Shown: positions 27,934 through 37,474, counted from the first letter of the stretch. The stretch: DNA of 64,000 nt from Pseudonocardia alaniniphila (GCF_022524485.1 NZ_JAKXMK010000006.1:244768-308767), one strand, 5' to 3'. Program-made: numbers and translations. The notes: a model not told the origin generated them from the letters alone.

Positions 27934-29284
27934 GGGCGGCCTCCTCCTGCCGGGCGGGGGGCGCAGGGTCGGGGTCGGCGGTGGCGCGAGCCAGGCGCAG
28001 CTCGGCGATGCGGTTGCGGTCGCGGCGCATGACGGTGAGCCGCCATCCGTCCACGTCGATGTCCTCTCCGACGTCGGGGATGTGTCCCAGCTGGGCGAGC
28101 ACGAGCCCGGCCAGCGTCTCGTAGTCGCCGTCGGGCATCTCGAACCCGGTGGCATCGGCCACCTCGTCGCTGCGGAGCAGGCCCGATACGAGCCAGCTGC
28201 CCCGGCCCAGTGGGCGAACCTGTGCCTGCTCGGCCCGGTCGTGTTCGTCGCGTACGTCGCCGACGATCTCCTCGACGAGGTCTTCGAGGGTGACGATGCC
28301 CGCGGTGCCGCCGTACTCGTCCACGACCACGGCGAGCTGCAGGCCGGAGCTTCGGAGCCGGGTGAGCAGCTCGTCGCCGTCGAGCGACTCCGGGACCGTC
28401 GGGACGGTCTGGACGATGCCGCGCAGGGCGACATGGTCCCGCTCGGCGGCCGGCACCCCGAATGCCTGCTTCACGTGCACCACGCCGAGCACGGAGTCCG
28501 GGTCGCGGTCGTGCACGATGAAACGTGAGAAGCCGCTGCGGCGGGCCAGCGCCACCAGATCGGCCACGGTGTCGTCCGCGTCGAGGGACTCGACCCGCAC
28601 CCGGGGGGTCATCAGGTCCTCGGCGACACGGTCGGTGAACCGCAGTGATCGGTCCAGCAGGGTGGCGGTGCCGGCGTCCAGGGTGCCGTGCTGCGCACTG
28701 GAGCGGACCAGCGAGCTGAGCTCGCTGGGCGACCGTGCCGAGCGCAGTTCCTCGGCGGGTTCGACCCCGAGCCGGCGCACGATGGTGTTGGCCACGCCGT
28801 TGAGCGCCGTGATGAGCCAGCGGAACGCGTGGGCGAACCCGCTCTGCAACCAGACCACCGCACGTGCGGTGCGCAGTGGGTCGGCAATGGCCAGGTTCTT
28901 CGGCACGAGCTCGCCGAACACCATCGACAGCGCCGTGGCGAACAGCAGAGACAGCACGGTGGCGGTGCCCGCGGCGAGCCCGTCCGACAGGCCGATCGCG
29001 GTGAGCACCGGACGAAACAGCGAGGCGATGGCGGGTTCGGCGATGTAGCCGGTGACCAGCGTGGTGACGGTGATGCCGAGCTGGCTGCCGGAGAGCTGGA
29101 ACGACAGCGCGCGATGGGCCTTCTGCACGGCGCGGGCGCGCCGGTCGCCGACCTCGGCGACGTGGCCGTCGACCTGGCTGCGCTCGAGCGCGGTGAGGGC
29201 GAACTCGGACGCCACGGATATGGCCGTTCCGAGGGTGAGCAGGGCAACGGCGACCAACCCGAGGATCGACCACAGGACGCTCAT
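27926..29284 (-). CDS. CNNM/CorC-type membrane protein with CBS and CorC_HlyC domains
   Basis: A 452-residue paralogue of the next gene with the full domain set: four-helix CNNM domain (about 1-200; GELVPKNLAIADPLRTA), CBS pair (about 215-345; DLMTPRVRVESLDADDTVADLV, LAVVVDEYGGTAGIVTLEDLVEEIVGDVRDEHD) and a C-terminal CorC_HlyC transporter-associated domain (about 355-440; DGDYETLAGLVLAQLGHIPDVGEDI). The two genes overlap and probably form a heteromer or back-up pair in divalent-cation homeostasis. The gene is divergent from coaA. Confidence 0.9.
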   Translation of the reverse strand: MSVLWSILGLVAVALLTLGTAISVASEFALTALERSQVDGHVAEVGDRRARAVQKAHRALSFQLSGSQLGITVTTLVTGYIAEPAIASLFRPVLTAIGLSDGLAAGTATVLSLLFATALSMVFGELVPKNLAIADPLRTARAVVWLQSGFAHAFRWLITALNGVANTIVRRLGVEPAEELRSARSPSELSSLVRSSAQHGTLDAGTATLLDRSLRFTDRVAEDLMTPRVRVESLDADDTVADLVALARRSGFSRFIVHDRDPDSVLGVVHVKQAFGVPAAERDHVALRGIVQTVPTVPESLDGDELLTRLRSSGLQLAVVVDEYGGTAGIVTLEDLVEEIVGDVRDEHDRAEQAQVRPLGRGSWLVSGLLRSDEVADATGFEMPDGDYETLAGLVLAQLGHIPDVGEDIDVDGWRLTVMRRDRNRIAELRLARATADPDPAPPARQEEAAHG

Positions 29285-29480
29285 CGGCCGCGCCGACGAC
29301 GGACGTGACCGCTGGGCGGACGGACGGTATGCCGGGACGGGCCCGGCCTTCTACTGCAACCCGGCTCGGCGGGGTGTGCACGGGGCACAGGCGTGCTCCT
29401 CGTCAGGCGGAGCCCTCATCTTAGGTCGCTCTGCCTGCAGGGGCAGACCCACGTCGTACGGCGGATTCTCCGGACGTCAC

Positions 29481-29509
29481 GCCGGTCACGTCTCGAAGCG
29501 GTGACCGGC
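29481..29509 (+). promoter_or_regulatory. hairpin just upstream of coaA
   Basis: GCCGGTCAC (29481-29489) and GTGACCGGC (29501-29509) form a 9-bp perfect stem with an 11-nt loop, ending 23 bp before the coaA start codon. It may be an operator or a 5' leader structure; no known riboswitch class is recognised. Confidence 0.35.
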
Positions 29510-29532
29510 CAGGGGATCTAAGTTGCACGGTC

Positions 29533-30495
29533 ATGGACGGCAGTCGCAATGGTGCGCGCGAAACGTCCTCGCCGTTCGTGGACTTCGACCGGGCGGCGTG
29601 GGCGAAGCTTGGCGAGAACACTCCACTCCCGCTCACGGCGGAGGAGCTCGACCAGGTCCGAAGCCTCGGTGACGAGGTCGACCTCGACGAGGTCCGTGAG
29701 GTGTACCTGCCGCTGTCGCGGTTGCTCACCATGCACGTCCAGGAGGGTGGGCGGCTCTACCGGGCGTACCGCACGTTCCTGGGCGCCCGAACCGCGCGCA
29801 CTCCGTTCGTGATCGGGATCGCAGGGTCGGTGTCTGTGGGGAAATCCACAACGGCTCGGCTGATGCGGCTCCTGCTCGCCCGCTGGCCGCAGCACCCGCG
29901 CGTGGAGTTGGTGACGACCGATGGGTTTCTGCATCCCAACGCCGAGTTGGAGCGCCGCGGGCTGATGTCCCGCAAGGGCTTTCCGGAGTCGTACGACCGG
30001 CGGGCGCTGCTGCGGTTCGTCACCGAGGTCAAGGCCGGGCGGGCCGAGGTGACGGCCCCGGTCTACTCGCACCTGGTGTACGACATCCTGCCCGAGGAGC
30101 GGCTCACGGTGCACCGCCCGGACATCCTGCTGCTGGAGGGGCTCAACGTCCTGCAGCCCGCGCAGCCGGCGCGCGAGGGCGGCGCGGCGCTTGCGGTGAG
30201 CGACTTCATCGACTTCTCCGTCTACGTCGACGCGGCGACGGACGACATCCGGCGTTGGTACGTGGAGCGTTTCCTGCGGCTGCGCGAGACCGCGTTCCGC
30301 AATCCCGAGTCGTACTTCCGCCGCTATGCCGCACTGGACGAGGCCGGGGCGATCACGCGGGCCGAGAGCATCTGGGCGGAGATCAACGGGCCGAATCTGG
30401 AACGGAACATCAAGCCCACGCGCGGCCGCGCGAGCCTCGTGCTCCGCAAGGGTCCGAAACACAACATCACCGGCATCCGGCTACGGAAAGTGTGA
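29533..30495 (+). CDS. coaA: pantothenate kinase type I
   Basis: A 320-residue type I pantothenate kinase, catalysing the first and usually controlling step of coenzyme A synthesis. Walker A is GSVSVGKST (98-106, K104). Other hallmarks: [54 protein letters not shown] in blocks, and [19 protein letters not shown]. Length is normal. It lacks a clear Shine-Dalgarno. A MarR gene follows 40 bp downstream on the same strand. Confidence 0.96.
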   Translation: MDGSRNGARETSSPFVDFDRAAWAKLGENTPLPLTAEELDQVRSLGDEVDLDEVREVYLPLSRLLTMHVQEGGRLYRAYRTFLGARTARTPFVIGIAGSVSVGKSTTARLMRLLLARWPQHPRVELVTTDGFLHPNAELERRGLMSRKGFPESYDRRALLRFVTEVKAGRAEVTAPVYSHLVYDILPEERLTVHRPDILLLEGLNVLQPAQPAREGGAALAVSDFIDFSVYVDAATDDIRRWYVERFLRLRETAFRNPESYFRRYAALDEAGAITRAESIWAEINGPNLERNIKPTRGRASLVLRKGPKHNITGIRLRKV

Positions 30496-30535
30496 CCGAA
30501 GCGACGGCCGTGAGAAGGCCTGGCACGATGGTCGG

Positions 30536-30988
30536 ATGACCAGCGTTGACCACGTCGACACCGACGAGCAGACCGAGCTCGCAGCCCGGCTGCGTCTGGT
30601 CGTCGGAAGGCTGAACCGCCGTATTCGGATCGACGGGCGGGAATCGATCCCACCGTTACAGCTGTCCGCGCTGGTCACTGTGGAACAGCACGGGCCGCTG
30701 CGGCTCTCGGAGCTCGCGCGCCGGGAGGCTGTGACGGCTCCGACGATGAGCAGGGTGCTCGCGTCCCTGGACGAGCAGGGCCTCGTGATCCGCACCCCGG
30801 ACCCCAATGACGCCCGGGGTGTGCGGATCGTGTTGTCCGAGCAGGGCGCGGCCCGGCTGGCCGAGGTGCGCTCGCACCGCACGGCGTTGGTGGCGCGGCG
30901 CCTGGCCCGCCTCGATCCGGAGCAGCGTCGCATCCTCGATGTGGCGCTCCCGGCGCTCGAAGCTCTGCTGGTGGACGAGGAGAACTGA
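30536..30988 (+). CDS. MarR-family regulator
   Basis: A 150-residue winged-helix protein. The recognition region is LSELARREAVTAPTMSRVLASLDEQGLV and the wing is RTPDPNDARGVRIVLSEQG, both typical of MarR. It follows coaA on the same strand and converges on the double-DUF427 gene, 18 bp away. Targets and ligand are unknown. Confidence 0.88.
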   Translation: MTSVDHVDTDEQTELAARLRLVVGRLNRRIRIDGRESIPPLQLSALVTVEQHGPLRLSELARREAVTAPTMSRVLASLDEQGLVIRTPDPNDARGVRIVLSEQGAARLAEVRSHRTALVARRLARLDPEQRRILDVALPALEALLVDEEN

Positions 30989-31006
30989 GGCGCGTTCCGG
31001 TCCGGG

Positions 31007-31801
31007 TCAGGCCGGTTCGCCGTCGACCAGCACCCTCAGGTCGTCGTGCATGAAGCTCACCCGGCCGGCGATCCGCAACGACTCCGGCAGCGGCTCCGGG
31101 TAGCCCCAGGCGGCGTCGGTGAGCTCGCGGCCGTCCGGCAGCCGCACCGTCCAGTAGCTCGCGTCGCCCTTGTACGGGCAGTACGTGCTGGTGGTGGTGG
31201 GATCGAGCGGCACCACCACGTCGTCGGGCGAGAGGTACCAGCGCAGCGGGTACCCGGTCTCGTCGAGCACCAGAGCGGAGCTGGACTCGGCGACCACCGT
31301 GTCGCCGGCGAGCACCTGCACGTGGCGGGCCGACCGGCGCACGTCCACCCGGTGGTACGGGTCGGTCAGTGCTCGCGCCGGTTCGTCCTCGTCGAACCAG
31401 GCGTCGGCGGCCTCCCAGTACAGGGAGGCGTAGCCGGTCAGCCAGGAGGCAGCGGGCGTCGGGTCCGGGTAGGCCCACAGCGCGTTCTCCACGACGCGGT
31501 CTCCCACCCGCAGTGAGCGGTAGGTGGCGTCGCCCTTGAACGGGCAGTGCGTCGTGAGGTCGCTCGGGACGAAAGCCGAGGCGTCGAGGTCGGCCTCGGG
31601 CACGTAGAACCGGGCCGGGAGCGCGGTCTCGTGGAGCAGCACGCCGTGGGTGGTGTCGAGCACGGTTCGGCCTGCGAACTCCGCCCGCACCCGGCGTGGG
31701 AACGGGTGCATGAGGAGTTTGTGGGCGGGCCCGTCGATGCGGTAGTTGACGGTCTTCGGGGCACCTGCTGACAGCGGCGCGTCGTTACGAGTGAGGCCCA
31801 T
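31007..31801 (-). CDS. protein with two DUF427 domains
   Basis: A 264-residue soluble protein made of two DUF427 units, about 35-120 and 150-245. Each carries the family signature: THCPFKGDATYRSL in the first and STYCPYKGDASYWTV in the second, with a following AWGYPEPLPE-type or LWAYPDPTP-type segment. DUF427 proteins form a beta-tent fold of unknown function. A 9-bp-stem hairpin stands directly before the ATG, leaving no room for a ribosome site, so translation may be leaderless or start slightly inside. Confidence 0.85.
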   Translation of the reverse strand: MGLTRNDAPLSAGAPKTVNYRIDGPAHKLLMHPFPRRVRAEFAGRTVLDTTHGVLLHETALPARFYVPEADLDASAFVPSDLTTHCPFKGDATYRSLRVGDRVVENALWAYPDPTPAASWLTGYASLYWEAADAWFDEDEPARALTDPYHRVDVRRSARHVQVLAGDTVVAESSSALVLDETGYPLRWYLSPDDVVVPLDPTTTSTYCPYKGDASYWTVRLPDGRELTDAAWGYPEPLPESLRIAGRVSFMHDDLRVLVDGEPA

Positions 31802-31837
31802 GGGAAGCCCAACGCCGCACCGGGCGCCGGGCTTCCC
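31802..31837 (-). terminator. hairpin between asnB and the DUF427 gene
   Basis: GGGAAGCCC (31802-31810) and GGGCTTCCC (31829-31837) pair over 9 bp around an 18-nt GC-rich loop. It lies 27 bp past the asnB stop on the minus strand and touches the next start codon. Confidence 0.6.
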
Positions 31838-31864
31838 TGCGGGACCTCGTCTCGGTTCGCCGGC

Positions 31865-33724
31865 TCAGACGGCGAGACTCACGTGGTAGTCGTTCAGGAA
31901 GGCCTCGAGCGTGAGGATCTGTTCGAGGCCCCACCGGTTGCCGAACACTGCGCCGCTGTCGGGTGCGTCCAGCTCTGCGTGGGCCCGGTCGACGTCGAGC
32001 AGTGGTGCCACTGCGGAGTCTCGGTTCTTCAGCAGCGCGGTGAAGTCGGTGCGCAGCATCTGGTCGTAGGTCGGGTCCTGGGTGGAGGGGTAGGGGCTCT
32101 TGACGCGCTGTACGACCGACTGGGGCAGCACGTCGGCGGCTGCGGCCCGCAGCAGGCTCTTCTCCCGCCCGTCGAAGGTCTTGTGCGCCCACGGTGTGCC
32201 GAACACGTACTCGACGAGGCGGTGGTCGCAGAAGGGCACACGCACCTCGAGCCCGACGGCCATGCTCATCCGGTCCTTGCGGTCGAGCAGCATGGGCAGG
32301 AACCGGGTGAGGAACAGGTAGGAGATCTCACGCATGCGCCGCTCGTGCGGATCCGCTGCGGCCGGACCGGTCAGCTCGGGCACCTCCGCGAGCGCCCTGC
32401 GGTACTGGTCGTCGATGTAGCCGGGGAGGTCGAGCTTCCCGAGCAGCCCGCGGTCGAGGAGCCGCTGTGTGCTCTCCAGGCGCAGCGCGTTGCCGCCCAG
32501 CCACGGGAAGGTGTCGGCCTTGACGTAGATGGGGTCGTGGAACATCTGGTAGCCGCCGAAGACCTCGTCGGCCGACTCCCCGGACAGCGCCACCGTCGAG
32601 CGCTGGCGGATCGCCCGGAACAGCAGGTAGAGCGAGCTGTCGATGTCGCCCATGGTGATCGGAAGGTCGCGGGCGTGGCGGGCGGCGGCCCGCACGTCCG
32701 GGTCCATGAGCTCGTTGGAGGACAGGGTGATGTCGGTGTGGTCGGTGCCGACGAACTCCGCGACCTCGTGCACGTAGGGGCCGTCGGGTGTGGCGCGCAT
32801 CGCGTCGGGCTTGAAGTTGTCGGTGTAGCCGACGAAGTCGACGGCGAAGGACCGGATCCGCTCCGGGCTGAAGCGTGCGGCCAGCGCGGTCATCGCCGAG
32901 GAGTCGAGCCCGCCCGACAGCAGCGTGCACAGCGGCACGTCGGAGATGAGCTGCCGCTGGATCGTGTCGTCGAGCAGTTCGCGGACGTGCCGGACGGTGG
33001 TTGGCACGTCGGCGGTGTGCGCGGTGTCGGTGAGCTGCCAGTAGCGCAGCTCCTGGATCCCGTCGCGGGTCACCCGGATGATGTAGCCGGGCGGCACCTC
33101 GCGCATGCCGCGGAACACGGCGTTGTTCGGGTCGGCGACGAATCCGAGTGCGCGGCGCAGGCCGTCGGCGTCGACAGCGCGCTCGGCGAGGCTGTTGGCG
33201 AGGATCGCCTTGGGCTCGGAGCCGAACAGCACTCCCTGCTCGGTGGGGTAGTAGTAGAGCGGCTTGATGCCGAGCCGGTCGCGCACGAGCAGCAGTTCGT
33301 GGTTCGCGGAGTCCCAGAGCGCGTAGGCGAACATCCCGTTGAGCTCACGCACGGCGTCGCGCGGGTCGCGCCGGCCCCACTGACGGTGGGCCTGCAGCAC
33401 CACCTCGGTGTCGCTGCTCGTCTGGAACCGGCAGCCTGCCCCGGCGAGCCGCTCGCGCAGTTCCCGGAAGTTGTAGGTCTCGCCGCTGTAGACGAGCGCC
33501 AGGCTGGTGCGGCCCTCCTCCTCGAGCGTCATCGGCTGGCGGCCGCCCTGGATGTCGATGATCGCGAGTCTGCGGTGTCCGAGCGCCACCGGGCCCTCGA
33601 CCCAGGTGCCCTCGTCATCGGGCCCGCGGCAGGCCATCGTCGCCGTCATGGCGGCGAGCTCCCGCTGGGCGTCGGGGGTCGTCAAGTCTCGTTCGAAATC
33701 CACCCATCCGCAGATGCCGCACAT
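31865..33724 (-). CDS. asnB: asparagine synthetase (glutamine-hydrolysing)
   Basis: A 619-residue class II glutamine amidotransferase that makes asparagine from aspartate with ATP and glutamine. Cys2 of MCGICGWVD is the amidotransferase nucleophile; RGPDDEG and HRRLAIIDI follow. The synthetase domain has the PP-loop LLSGGLDSSAM and SGESADEVFGGY. Length is at the upper range for AsnB. GGGAG precedes the ATG. It is divergent from a MarR-family gene with a palindrome between them. A secondary-metabolite AsnB paralogue remains possible, but the sequence has the standard features. Confidence 0.92.
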   Translation of the reverse strand: MCGICGWVDFERDLTTPDAQRELAAMTATMACRGPDDEGTWVEGPVALGHRRLAIIDIQGGRQPMTLEEEGRTSLALVYSGETYNFRELRERLAGAGCRFQTSSDTEVVLQAHRQWGRRDPRDAVRELNGMFAYALWDSANHELLLVRDRLGIKPLYYYPTEQGVLFGSEPKAILANSLAERAVDADGLRRALGFVADPNNAVFRGMREVPPGYIIRVTRDGIQELRYWQLTDTAHTADVPTTVRHVRELLDDTIQRQLISDVPLCTLLSGGLDSSAMTALAARFSPERIRSFAVDFVGYTDNFKPDAMRATPDGPYVHEVAEFVGTDHTDITLSSNELMDPDVRAAARHARDLPITMGDIDSSLYLLFRAIRQRSTVALSGESADEVFGGYQMFHDPIYVKADTFPWLGGNALRLESTQRLLDRGLLGKLDLPGYIDDQYRRALAEVPELTGPAAADPHERRMREISYLFLTRFLPMLLDRKDRMSMAVGLEVRVPFCDHRLVEYVFGTPWAHKTFDGREKSLLRAAAADVLPQSVVQRVKSPYPSTQDPTYDQMLRTDFTALLKNRDSAVAPLLDVDRAHAELDAPDSGAVFGNRWGLEQILTLEAFLNDYHVSLAV

Positions 33725-33772
33725 GTGGGCTCCCTGAGTTTGCGTAACTATCGTGTAACACCATTGCACCTC

Positions 33773-33782
33773 GCAACGTTGC
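33773..33782. promoter_or_regulatory. palindrome in the asnB / marR divergent promoter region
   Basis: GCAACGTTGC is a perfect 10-bp palindrome, with a further CGCAACG half-site at about 33786, halfway between the divergent asnB and MarR starts. Such TTGC/GCAA half-sites are of the kind MarR proteins bind. Confidence 0.4.
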
Positions 33783-33838
33783 TCGCCGCAACGACGTACG
33801 CTCACTTCGTGCCCGATCGACCCTTTCCCGGAGCAGTG

Positions 33839-34291
33839 GTGTCCGTCACCGACTCCATCTCCCAAGTCGAACGAGAGATCACCGTGCTGCTCCGTAGGAC
33901 GTTGGAGCACTTGTGGGCCCGTGGGTACGGCGAGGGCCCTGTTGATCGCTACACGTATCCGGTGCTGGTCTTGCTCGACTCCCACGGACCGATGTTGCTC
34001 ACCGAGCTGACGGCGCGGATCGGGCTCAGCAAGCCCACCGTGAGCAGGCAAGTCTCCCGTCTCGGGTTCGCCTCGCTCGTGGAGACATGGCCGGCGCCGC
34101 ACGACCCCCGTGCCGTCGTCGTCCGCCTCACTCCAGAAGGTGCCCGTCAGGCGCAGCGGGTGGGCGAGGCGCGGCGCGAGAGCCTGCGTGCGGTGCTCGT
34201 CGGCTGGTCGGACACGGACAGTAAGACTCTTGCGACGCTCCTGGCGCGCCTCAACACCGATCTCGCCGGCCATCACGGCGGTGACGAGTAG
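33839..34291 (+). CDS. MarR-family regulator
   Basis: About 150 residues with a MarR winged helix: LTELTARIGLSKPTVSRQVSRLGFASLV and a wing APHDPRAVVVRLTPEG. GGAG at 33830-33833 favours the GTG at 33839; GTGs at 33809 and 33836 are also open. It is divergent from asnB and could control it, which would be unusual for amino-acid amidation. No ligand can be inferred. Confidence 0.85.
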   Translation: MSVTDSISQVEREITVLLRRTLEHLWARGYGEGPVDRYTYPVLVLLDSHGPMLLTELTARIGLSKPTVSRQVSRLGFASLVETWPAPHDPRAVVVRLTPEGARQAQRVGEARRESLRAVLVGWSDTDSKTLATLLARLNTDLAGHHGGDE

Positions 34292-34419
34292 TCAGAAACG
34301 GCCCATCCAACCCTTGGGCCGGACACGGCACGAAACGCCCGTCCGCGCGCTCACCTGACAGCCGTGATGCCATAGTTGCAGAGGAGGGTTCTGCTGGGCC
34401 GGCGGAGGGGGAGCATGTC

Positions 34420-36297
34420 GTGGACGGCCTGACCGCCCTGGTGGCCCAGCTCATCGCGGGCCTTCGGGGATACGTGCCGCCCGACGTCTGCCCTGGTGGG
34501 TGGCCATGGGCGGTATCAGGGCTGGGGGTGGCAGTCGGGCTGCTGCCGTCCATCGGGATCGTCGTGGTGGCCGCGCTGCGTAAGCGCATCGGGTCGCGGT
34601 ACGGGGTCGGCGAGTCCACAGTGCTGGTCGGTGCCGGGCTGCTCACCGCGGGGGTGCTGCCCCTGCTTGCCTTCATCGCGACCGGCCAGGTGTTCCGGCT
34701 CGCGGAGGCCGGATCGGACGTTCCCGGCCTGACCAGCAGGCAGCTGGACGACCTCGGAAGCGCAGTGTGCATCGCGGGGTCGCAGTCGAGCTACCTCGGC
34801 GGGTACAGCGTCGCCGAGGCGTTCGACGTGTCCAAGCCGGTCGAGTTCGGGCTCGCCGTGGTGCTGCTGGTCGGGTTCCCGCTGGTCGCCAGCATGTTCG
34901 TGGCCGTGCAGGCCAGGCTGGCGCTGCGCCGCGGGCCGGCCTGGCCTGCCAAGTTCTTCTGGCTGCCGATCCTGCTGCTCGTCGTGTTCACCGCAGAGAC
35001 CCCGGCCGGCAGCTCGGGTCACCTGTGGCTCGGCGTCACCGCGGGGAGCTTCCTCGGGATCTTCGTGGCGCTGACCGCGGGCGTGCCGTCGCGCGAGACC
35101 GTGCGCCGCTCGCTCGCGCCGCCCGACCCGCGGCCGGTCCCCGCCGCGGCGCGCCCGGGTGTCATCCGGACGCCGCCGGTGCAGACCGGGGCCCGCGCGG
35201 CGGTCGCCGAGTCCGCGCGAACCCGGCCCCCGCTCGCCGAGCGCCTCGCCGAACGTTTCGCCGCGCGCGAGGCCGAACCACCGGTCGTACCGATCCCGCG
35301 GGCCGCTCCGCTGGCGCCTGGTCCGCAGACGCCCGTGGGGCCCCGCCTGGGGCGGGGCGGTGGCGCTCCACCTCCCACCCTGGTCGCGGGGGCGCCGCCC
35401 TACCCGACGGCGCCGCCGCTCGCGGGCGCCGTCGGCCGCAACGGCGCGGCGCGCTTCCGGCTGATCAGCAGGCTCGGTTCCGGCGGTTTCGGGCGGGTCT
35501 GGCTCGCCGAGGACGCCCGGCTCGGGCATCCCGTCGCGCTCAAGGCGGCCCACGCCCCGGACGCGGAGACCGAGCAGCGCATCCAGCGGGAGGCCCGGGC
35601 ACTGGCCGCGGTGCGGCACCCGAACTGCGTGCAGATCCACGACCTGGTGCCGGCCGCGAGCGATCCCGGGCTCAGTGAACTCGACGGCATGGTCATCGTG
35701 ATGGAGTACGTCGAGGGGTCCTCGCTCGGCGAGCTGGTGCGCTCGCGGGGCCTCCTTGACGACATGGCCGCCGCGCGAGTCTGGGCGAGCGTGGCCGGGG
35801 CCCTCGATGCGGCCCACACGCGCGGGGTGATGCACCGTGACGTGAAGCCGGGCAACATCGTCGTGGACCGGGTCGGGCAGGCGCACCTGATCGACTTCGG
35901 GATCGCCCGGCGGACCGGCGACGCGACGATGACCCTTGCGGGCTTCGTGCTCGGCACACCCGACTTCCTCGCGCCCGAGGTGGCCTGCGGGGAGCGCGCC
36001 ACACCGGCGTCGGACTCGTGGCAGCTCGCCGCCACCATCTCCTACGCCCTCACGGGCCACCCGCCGCGCGGTGGGCATCCCGACGCCGTCTCCGGGCTGC
36101 GGGCCGCGGCCTCGGGCGCCCCGCTCTCGCATCTGCCGAAGCGGTCGGCGCACCTCGCGCTCCTGCACGCCGGAATGGACAACGACCCCACCCGGCGCCC
36201 GCCGCTACAGGTCGTACAGCGGGCGCTGGAGGACTGGCTGCGGCGCAGCGGCGCCCACCCGGACGGCCCGATGACGGCGGGCACGCGGGGCCGTTGA
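34420..36297 (+). CDS. Ser/Thr protein kinase with N-terminal membrane domain
   Basis: A 625-residue protein with reversed layout. Residues about 25-220 carry four or so membrane helices (GVAVGLLPSIGIVVVAAL, GLLTAGVLPLLAFIATG, FGLAVVLLVGFPLVASMFVA, FWLPILLLVVFTAE). A Pro/Ala/Arg-rich linker spans about 225-340, and the kinase domain about 346-610. Kinase motifs are intact: GSGGFGRVWLA, VALKAA with the Lys, HRDVKPGN (about 471), DFGIARR (about 491), GTPDFLAPE. Most bacterial kinases have the kinase first and a single helix. The GTG follows GGAGGGGGAG. The next gene overlaps by 4 bp (TTGA). Confidence 0.9.
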   Translation: MDGLTALVAQLIAGLRGYVPPDVCPGGWPWAVSGLGVAVGLLPSIGIVVVAALRKRIGSRYGVGESTVLVGAGLLTAGVLPLLAFIATGQVFRLAEAGSDVPGLTSRQLDDLGSAVCIAGSQSSYLGGYSVAEAFDVSKPVEFGLAVVLLVGFPLVASMFVAVQARLALRRGPAWPAKFFWLPILLLVVFTAETPAGSSGHLWLGVTAGSFLGIFVALTAGVPSRETVRRSLAPPDPRPVPAAARPGVIRTPPVQTGARAAVAESARTRPPLAERLAERFAAREAEPPVVPIPRAAPLAPGPQTPVGPRLGRGGGAPPPTLVAGAPPYPTAPPLAGAVGRNGAARFRLISRLGSGGFGRVWLAEDARLGHPVALKAAHAPDAETEQRIQREARALAAVRHPNCVQIHDLVPAASDPGLSELDGMVIVMEYVEGSSLGELVRSRGLLDDMAAARVWASVAGALDAAHTRGVMHRDVKPGNIVVDRVGQAHLIDFGIARRTGDATMTLAGFVLGTPDFLAPEVACGERATPASDSWQLAATISYALTGHPPRGGHPDAVSGLRAAASGAPLSHLPKRSAHLALLHAGMDNDPTRRPPLQVVQRALEDWLRRSGAHPDGPMTAGTRGR

Positions 36298-37460
36298 GGG
36301 CCGACCAGCCCGCTTCCGGCACCGGTCGGATCGTCGGCGTCGACGCCGCCCGCGCCGTGGCGCTGGTGGGCATGTTCGCCACCCACATCCTTCCGCTGCG
36401 TGCCGGTGGCGCTCCAACGCCGGTCGGGCTCGTTGCCGACGGCCGGTCGTCGGCGCTGTTCGCCGTGCTGGCCGGGGTGGGAGTGGCGCTGTCCACGGGC
36501 GGGCCGCGGCGGCCCGCTGATGCCCGGGCACATCGCGCCGCCGCGGCAGCGCTGGCCGTGCGCGGGCTGCTGGTGGGGCTGCTGGGGTTGTGGCTGGTGG
36601 AGTTCGACCCGCCGGTCGCGGTGATCCTCGCCTACTACGGGCTCCTGTTCGTGGTGGCGACGCCCCTGCTGCGGCTGCCGGCGACGGTGCTCGCGGTGGG
36701 TGCGGTCGTGGCCTGCGTCCTGGGACCGGCGATGAGCCTGCTGTTGCGGTCTGACCTGCCGGCCGGGCCCGGTGGCCAGCCGGGCCTCGCCGCGGTGGCC
36801 GCGCCCGGCGCCCTGCTGGAGACGCTGGCTCTCACCGGGATCTACCCGGTGTTGCCGTGGATCACCTATCTGCTGGCCGGGATGGCTGTCGGCCGCATGG
36901 ACCTGCGCAGCGCACGGGTGGCGGCGGGCCTGCTGGCCGGCGGCACGGTGCTCGCACTGCTGGCCACCGGGGCCTCGGCGCTGCTTCTGGGGCCCGGAGG
37001 CGGCGCGGCGGCGCTCGGCCCGACGGCGCTGGCGCAGCGCCGCTACGGGACCACGCCCACCGGCAGTTGGTGGTGGCTGGCGGTCGACACCCCGCACTCG
37101 GGCGCGCCGCTCGACCTCGCCCACACCACGGGCACGGCGCTCGCGGTGCTGGGCGCGATGCTGCTCCTGGCCCGATGGGCCCGACCGGCGGTGCTGGTGC
37201 CGGCTGCGCTCGGGGCGGTGCCGCTCACGCTCTACACGCTGCACGTCATCGCGCTGGCCGCGTACCCGGGCACAGTGCCCGACGGAAGTCCGGACGAGGG
37301 CGCGCTCCTGGTCGGGCACGTCCTGGCTGCCACCGCGATCGCGACGGCGCTGTGGCTGGCCGGACGGCGGGGACCTCTCGAGTCCGTGGTCTCGGGTGCT
37401 GCCCGGCGGGTCCGGGTCGCGCTCAACCCCGCTCCTCCCGCCCCTGCGCCCGGGCGCTGA
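36294..37460 (+). CDS. multi-pass membrane protein, heparan-N-acetyltransferase/DUF418-like
   Basis: A 388-residue protein with about ten membrane helices. The opening RIVGVDAARAVALVGMFATH, then LFAVLAGVGVAL and GIYPVLPWITYLLAGMAVGR, resemble the membrane acyltransferase group around DUF1624/DUF418. The C-terminal helices include LGAVPLTLYTLHVIALA. The TTG start at 36294 overlaps the kinase stop by 4 bp; no other start lies before the first helix. Coupling to the kinase suggests it is a target or partner. The precise family is uncertain. Confidence 0.75.
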   Translation: MRADQPASGTGRIVGVDAARAVALVGMFATHILPLRAGGAPTPVGLVADGRSSALFAVLAGVGVALSTGGPRRPADARAHRAAAAALAVRGLLVGLLGLWLVEFDPPVAVILAYYGLLFVVATPLLRLPATVLAVGAVVACVLGPAMSLLLRSDLPAGPGGQPGLAAVAAPGALLETLALTGIYPVLPWITYLLAGMAVGRMDLRSARVAAGLLAGGTVLALLATGASALLLGPGGGAAALGPTALAQRRYGTTPTGSWWWLAVDTPHSGAPLDLAHTTGTALAVLGAMLLLARWARPAVLVPAALGAVPLTLYTLHVIALAAYPGTVPDGSPDEGALLVGHVLAATAIATALWLAGRRGPLESVVSGAARRVRVALNPAPPAPAPGR

Positions 37461-37474
37461 GATCCCCGCAGAGC

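Noticed and set aside
31883..33800. Long plus-strand frame antisense to asnB running into the MarR gene
   Set aside because: Only the last 150 codons, from about 33839, show MarR features; the rest is the shadow of asnB.
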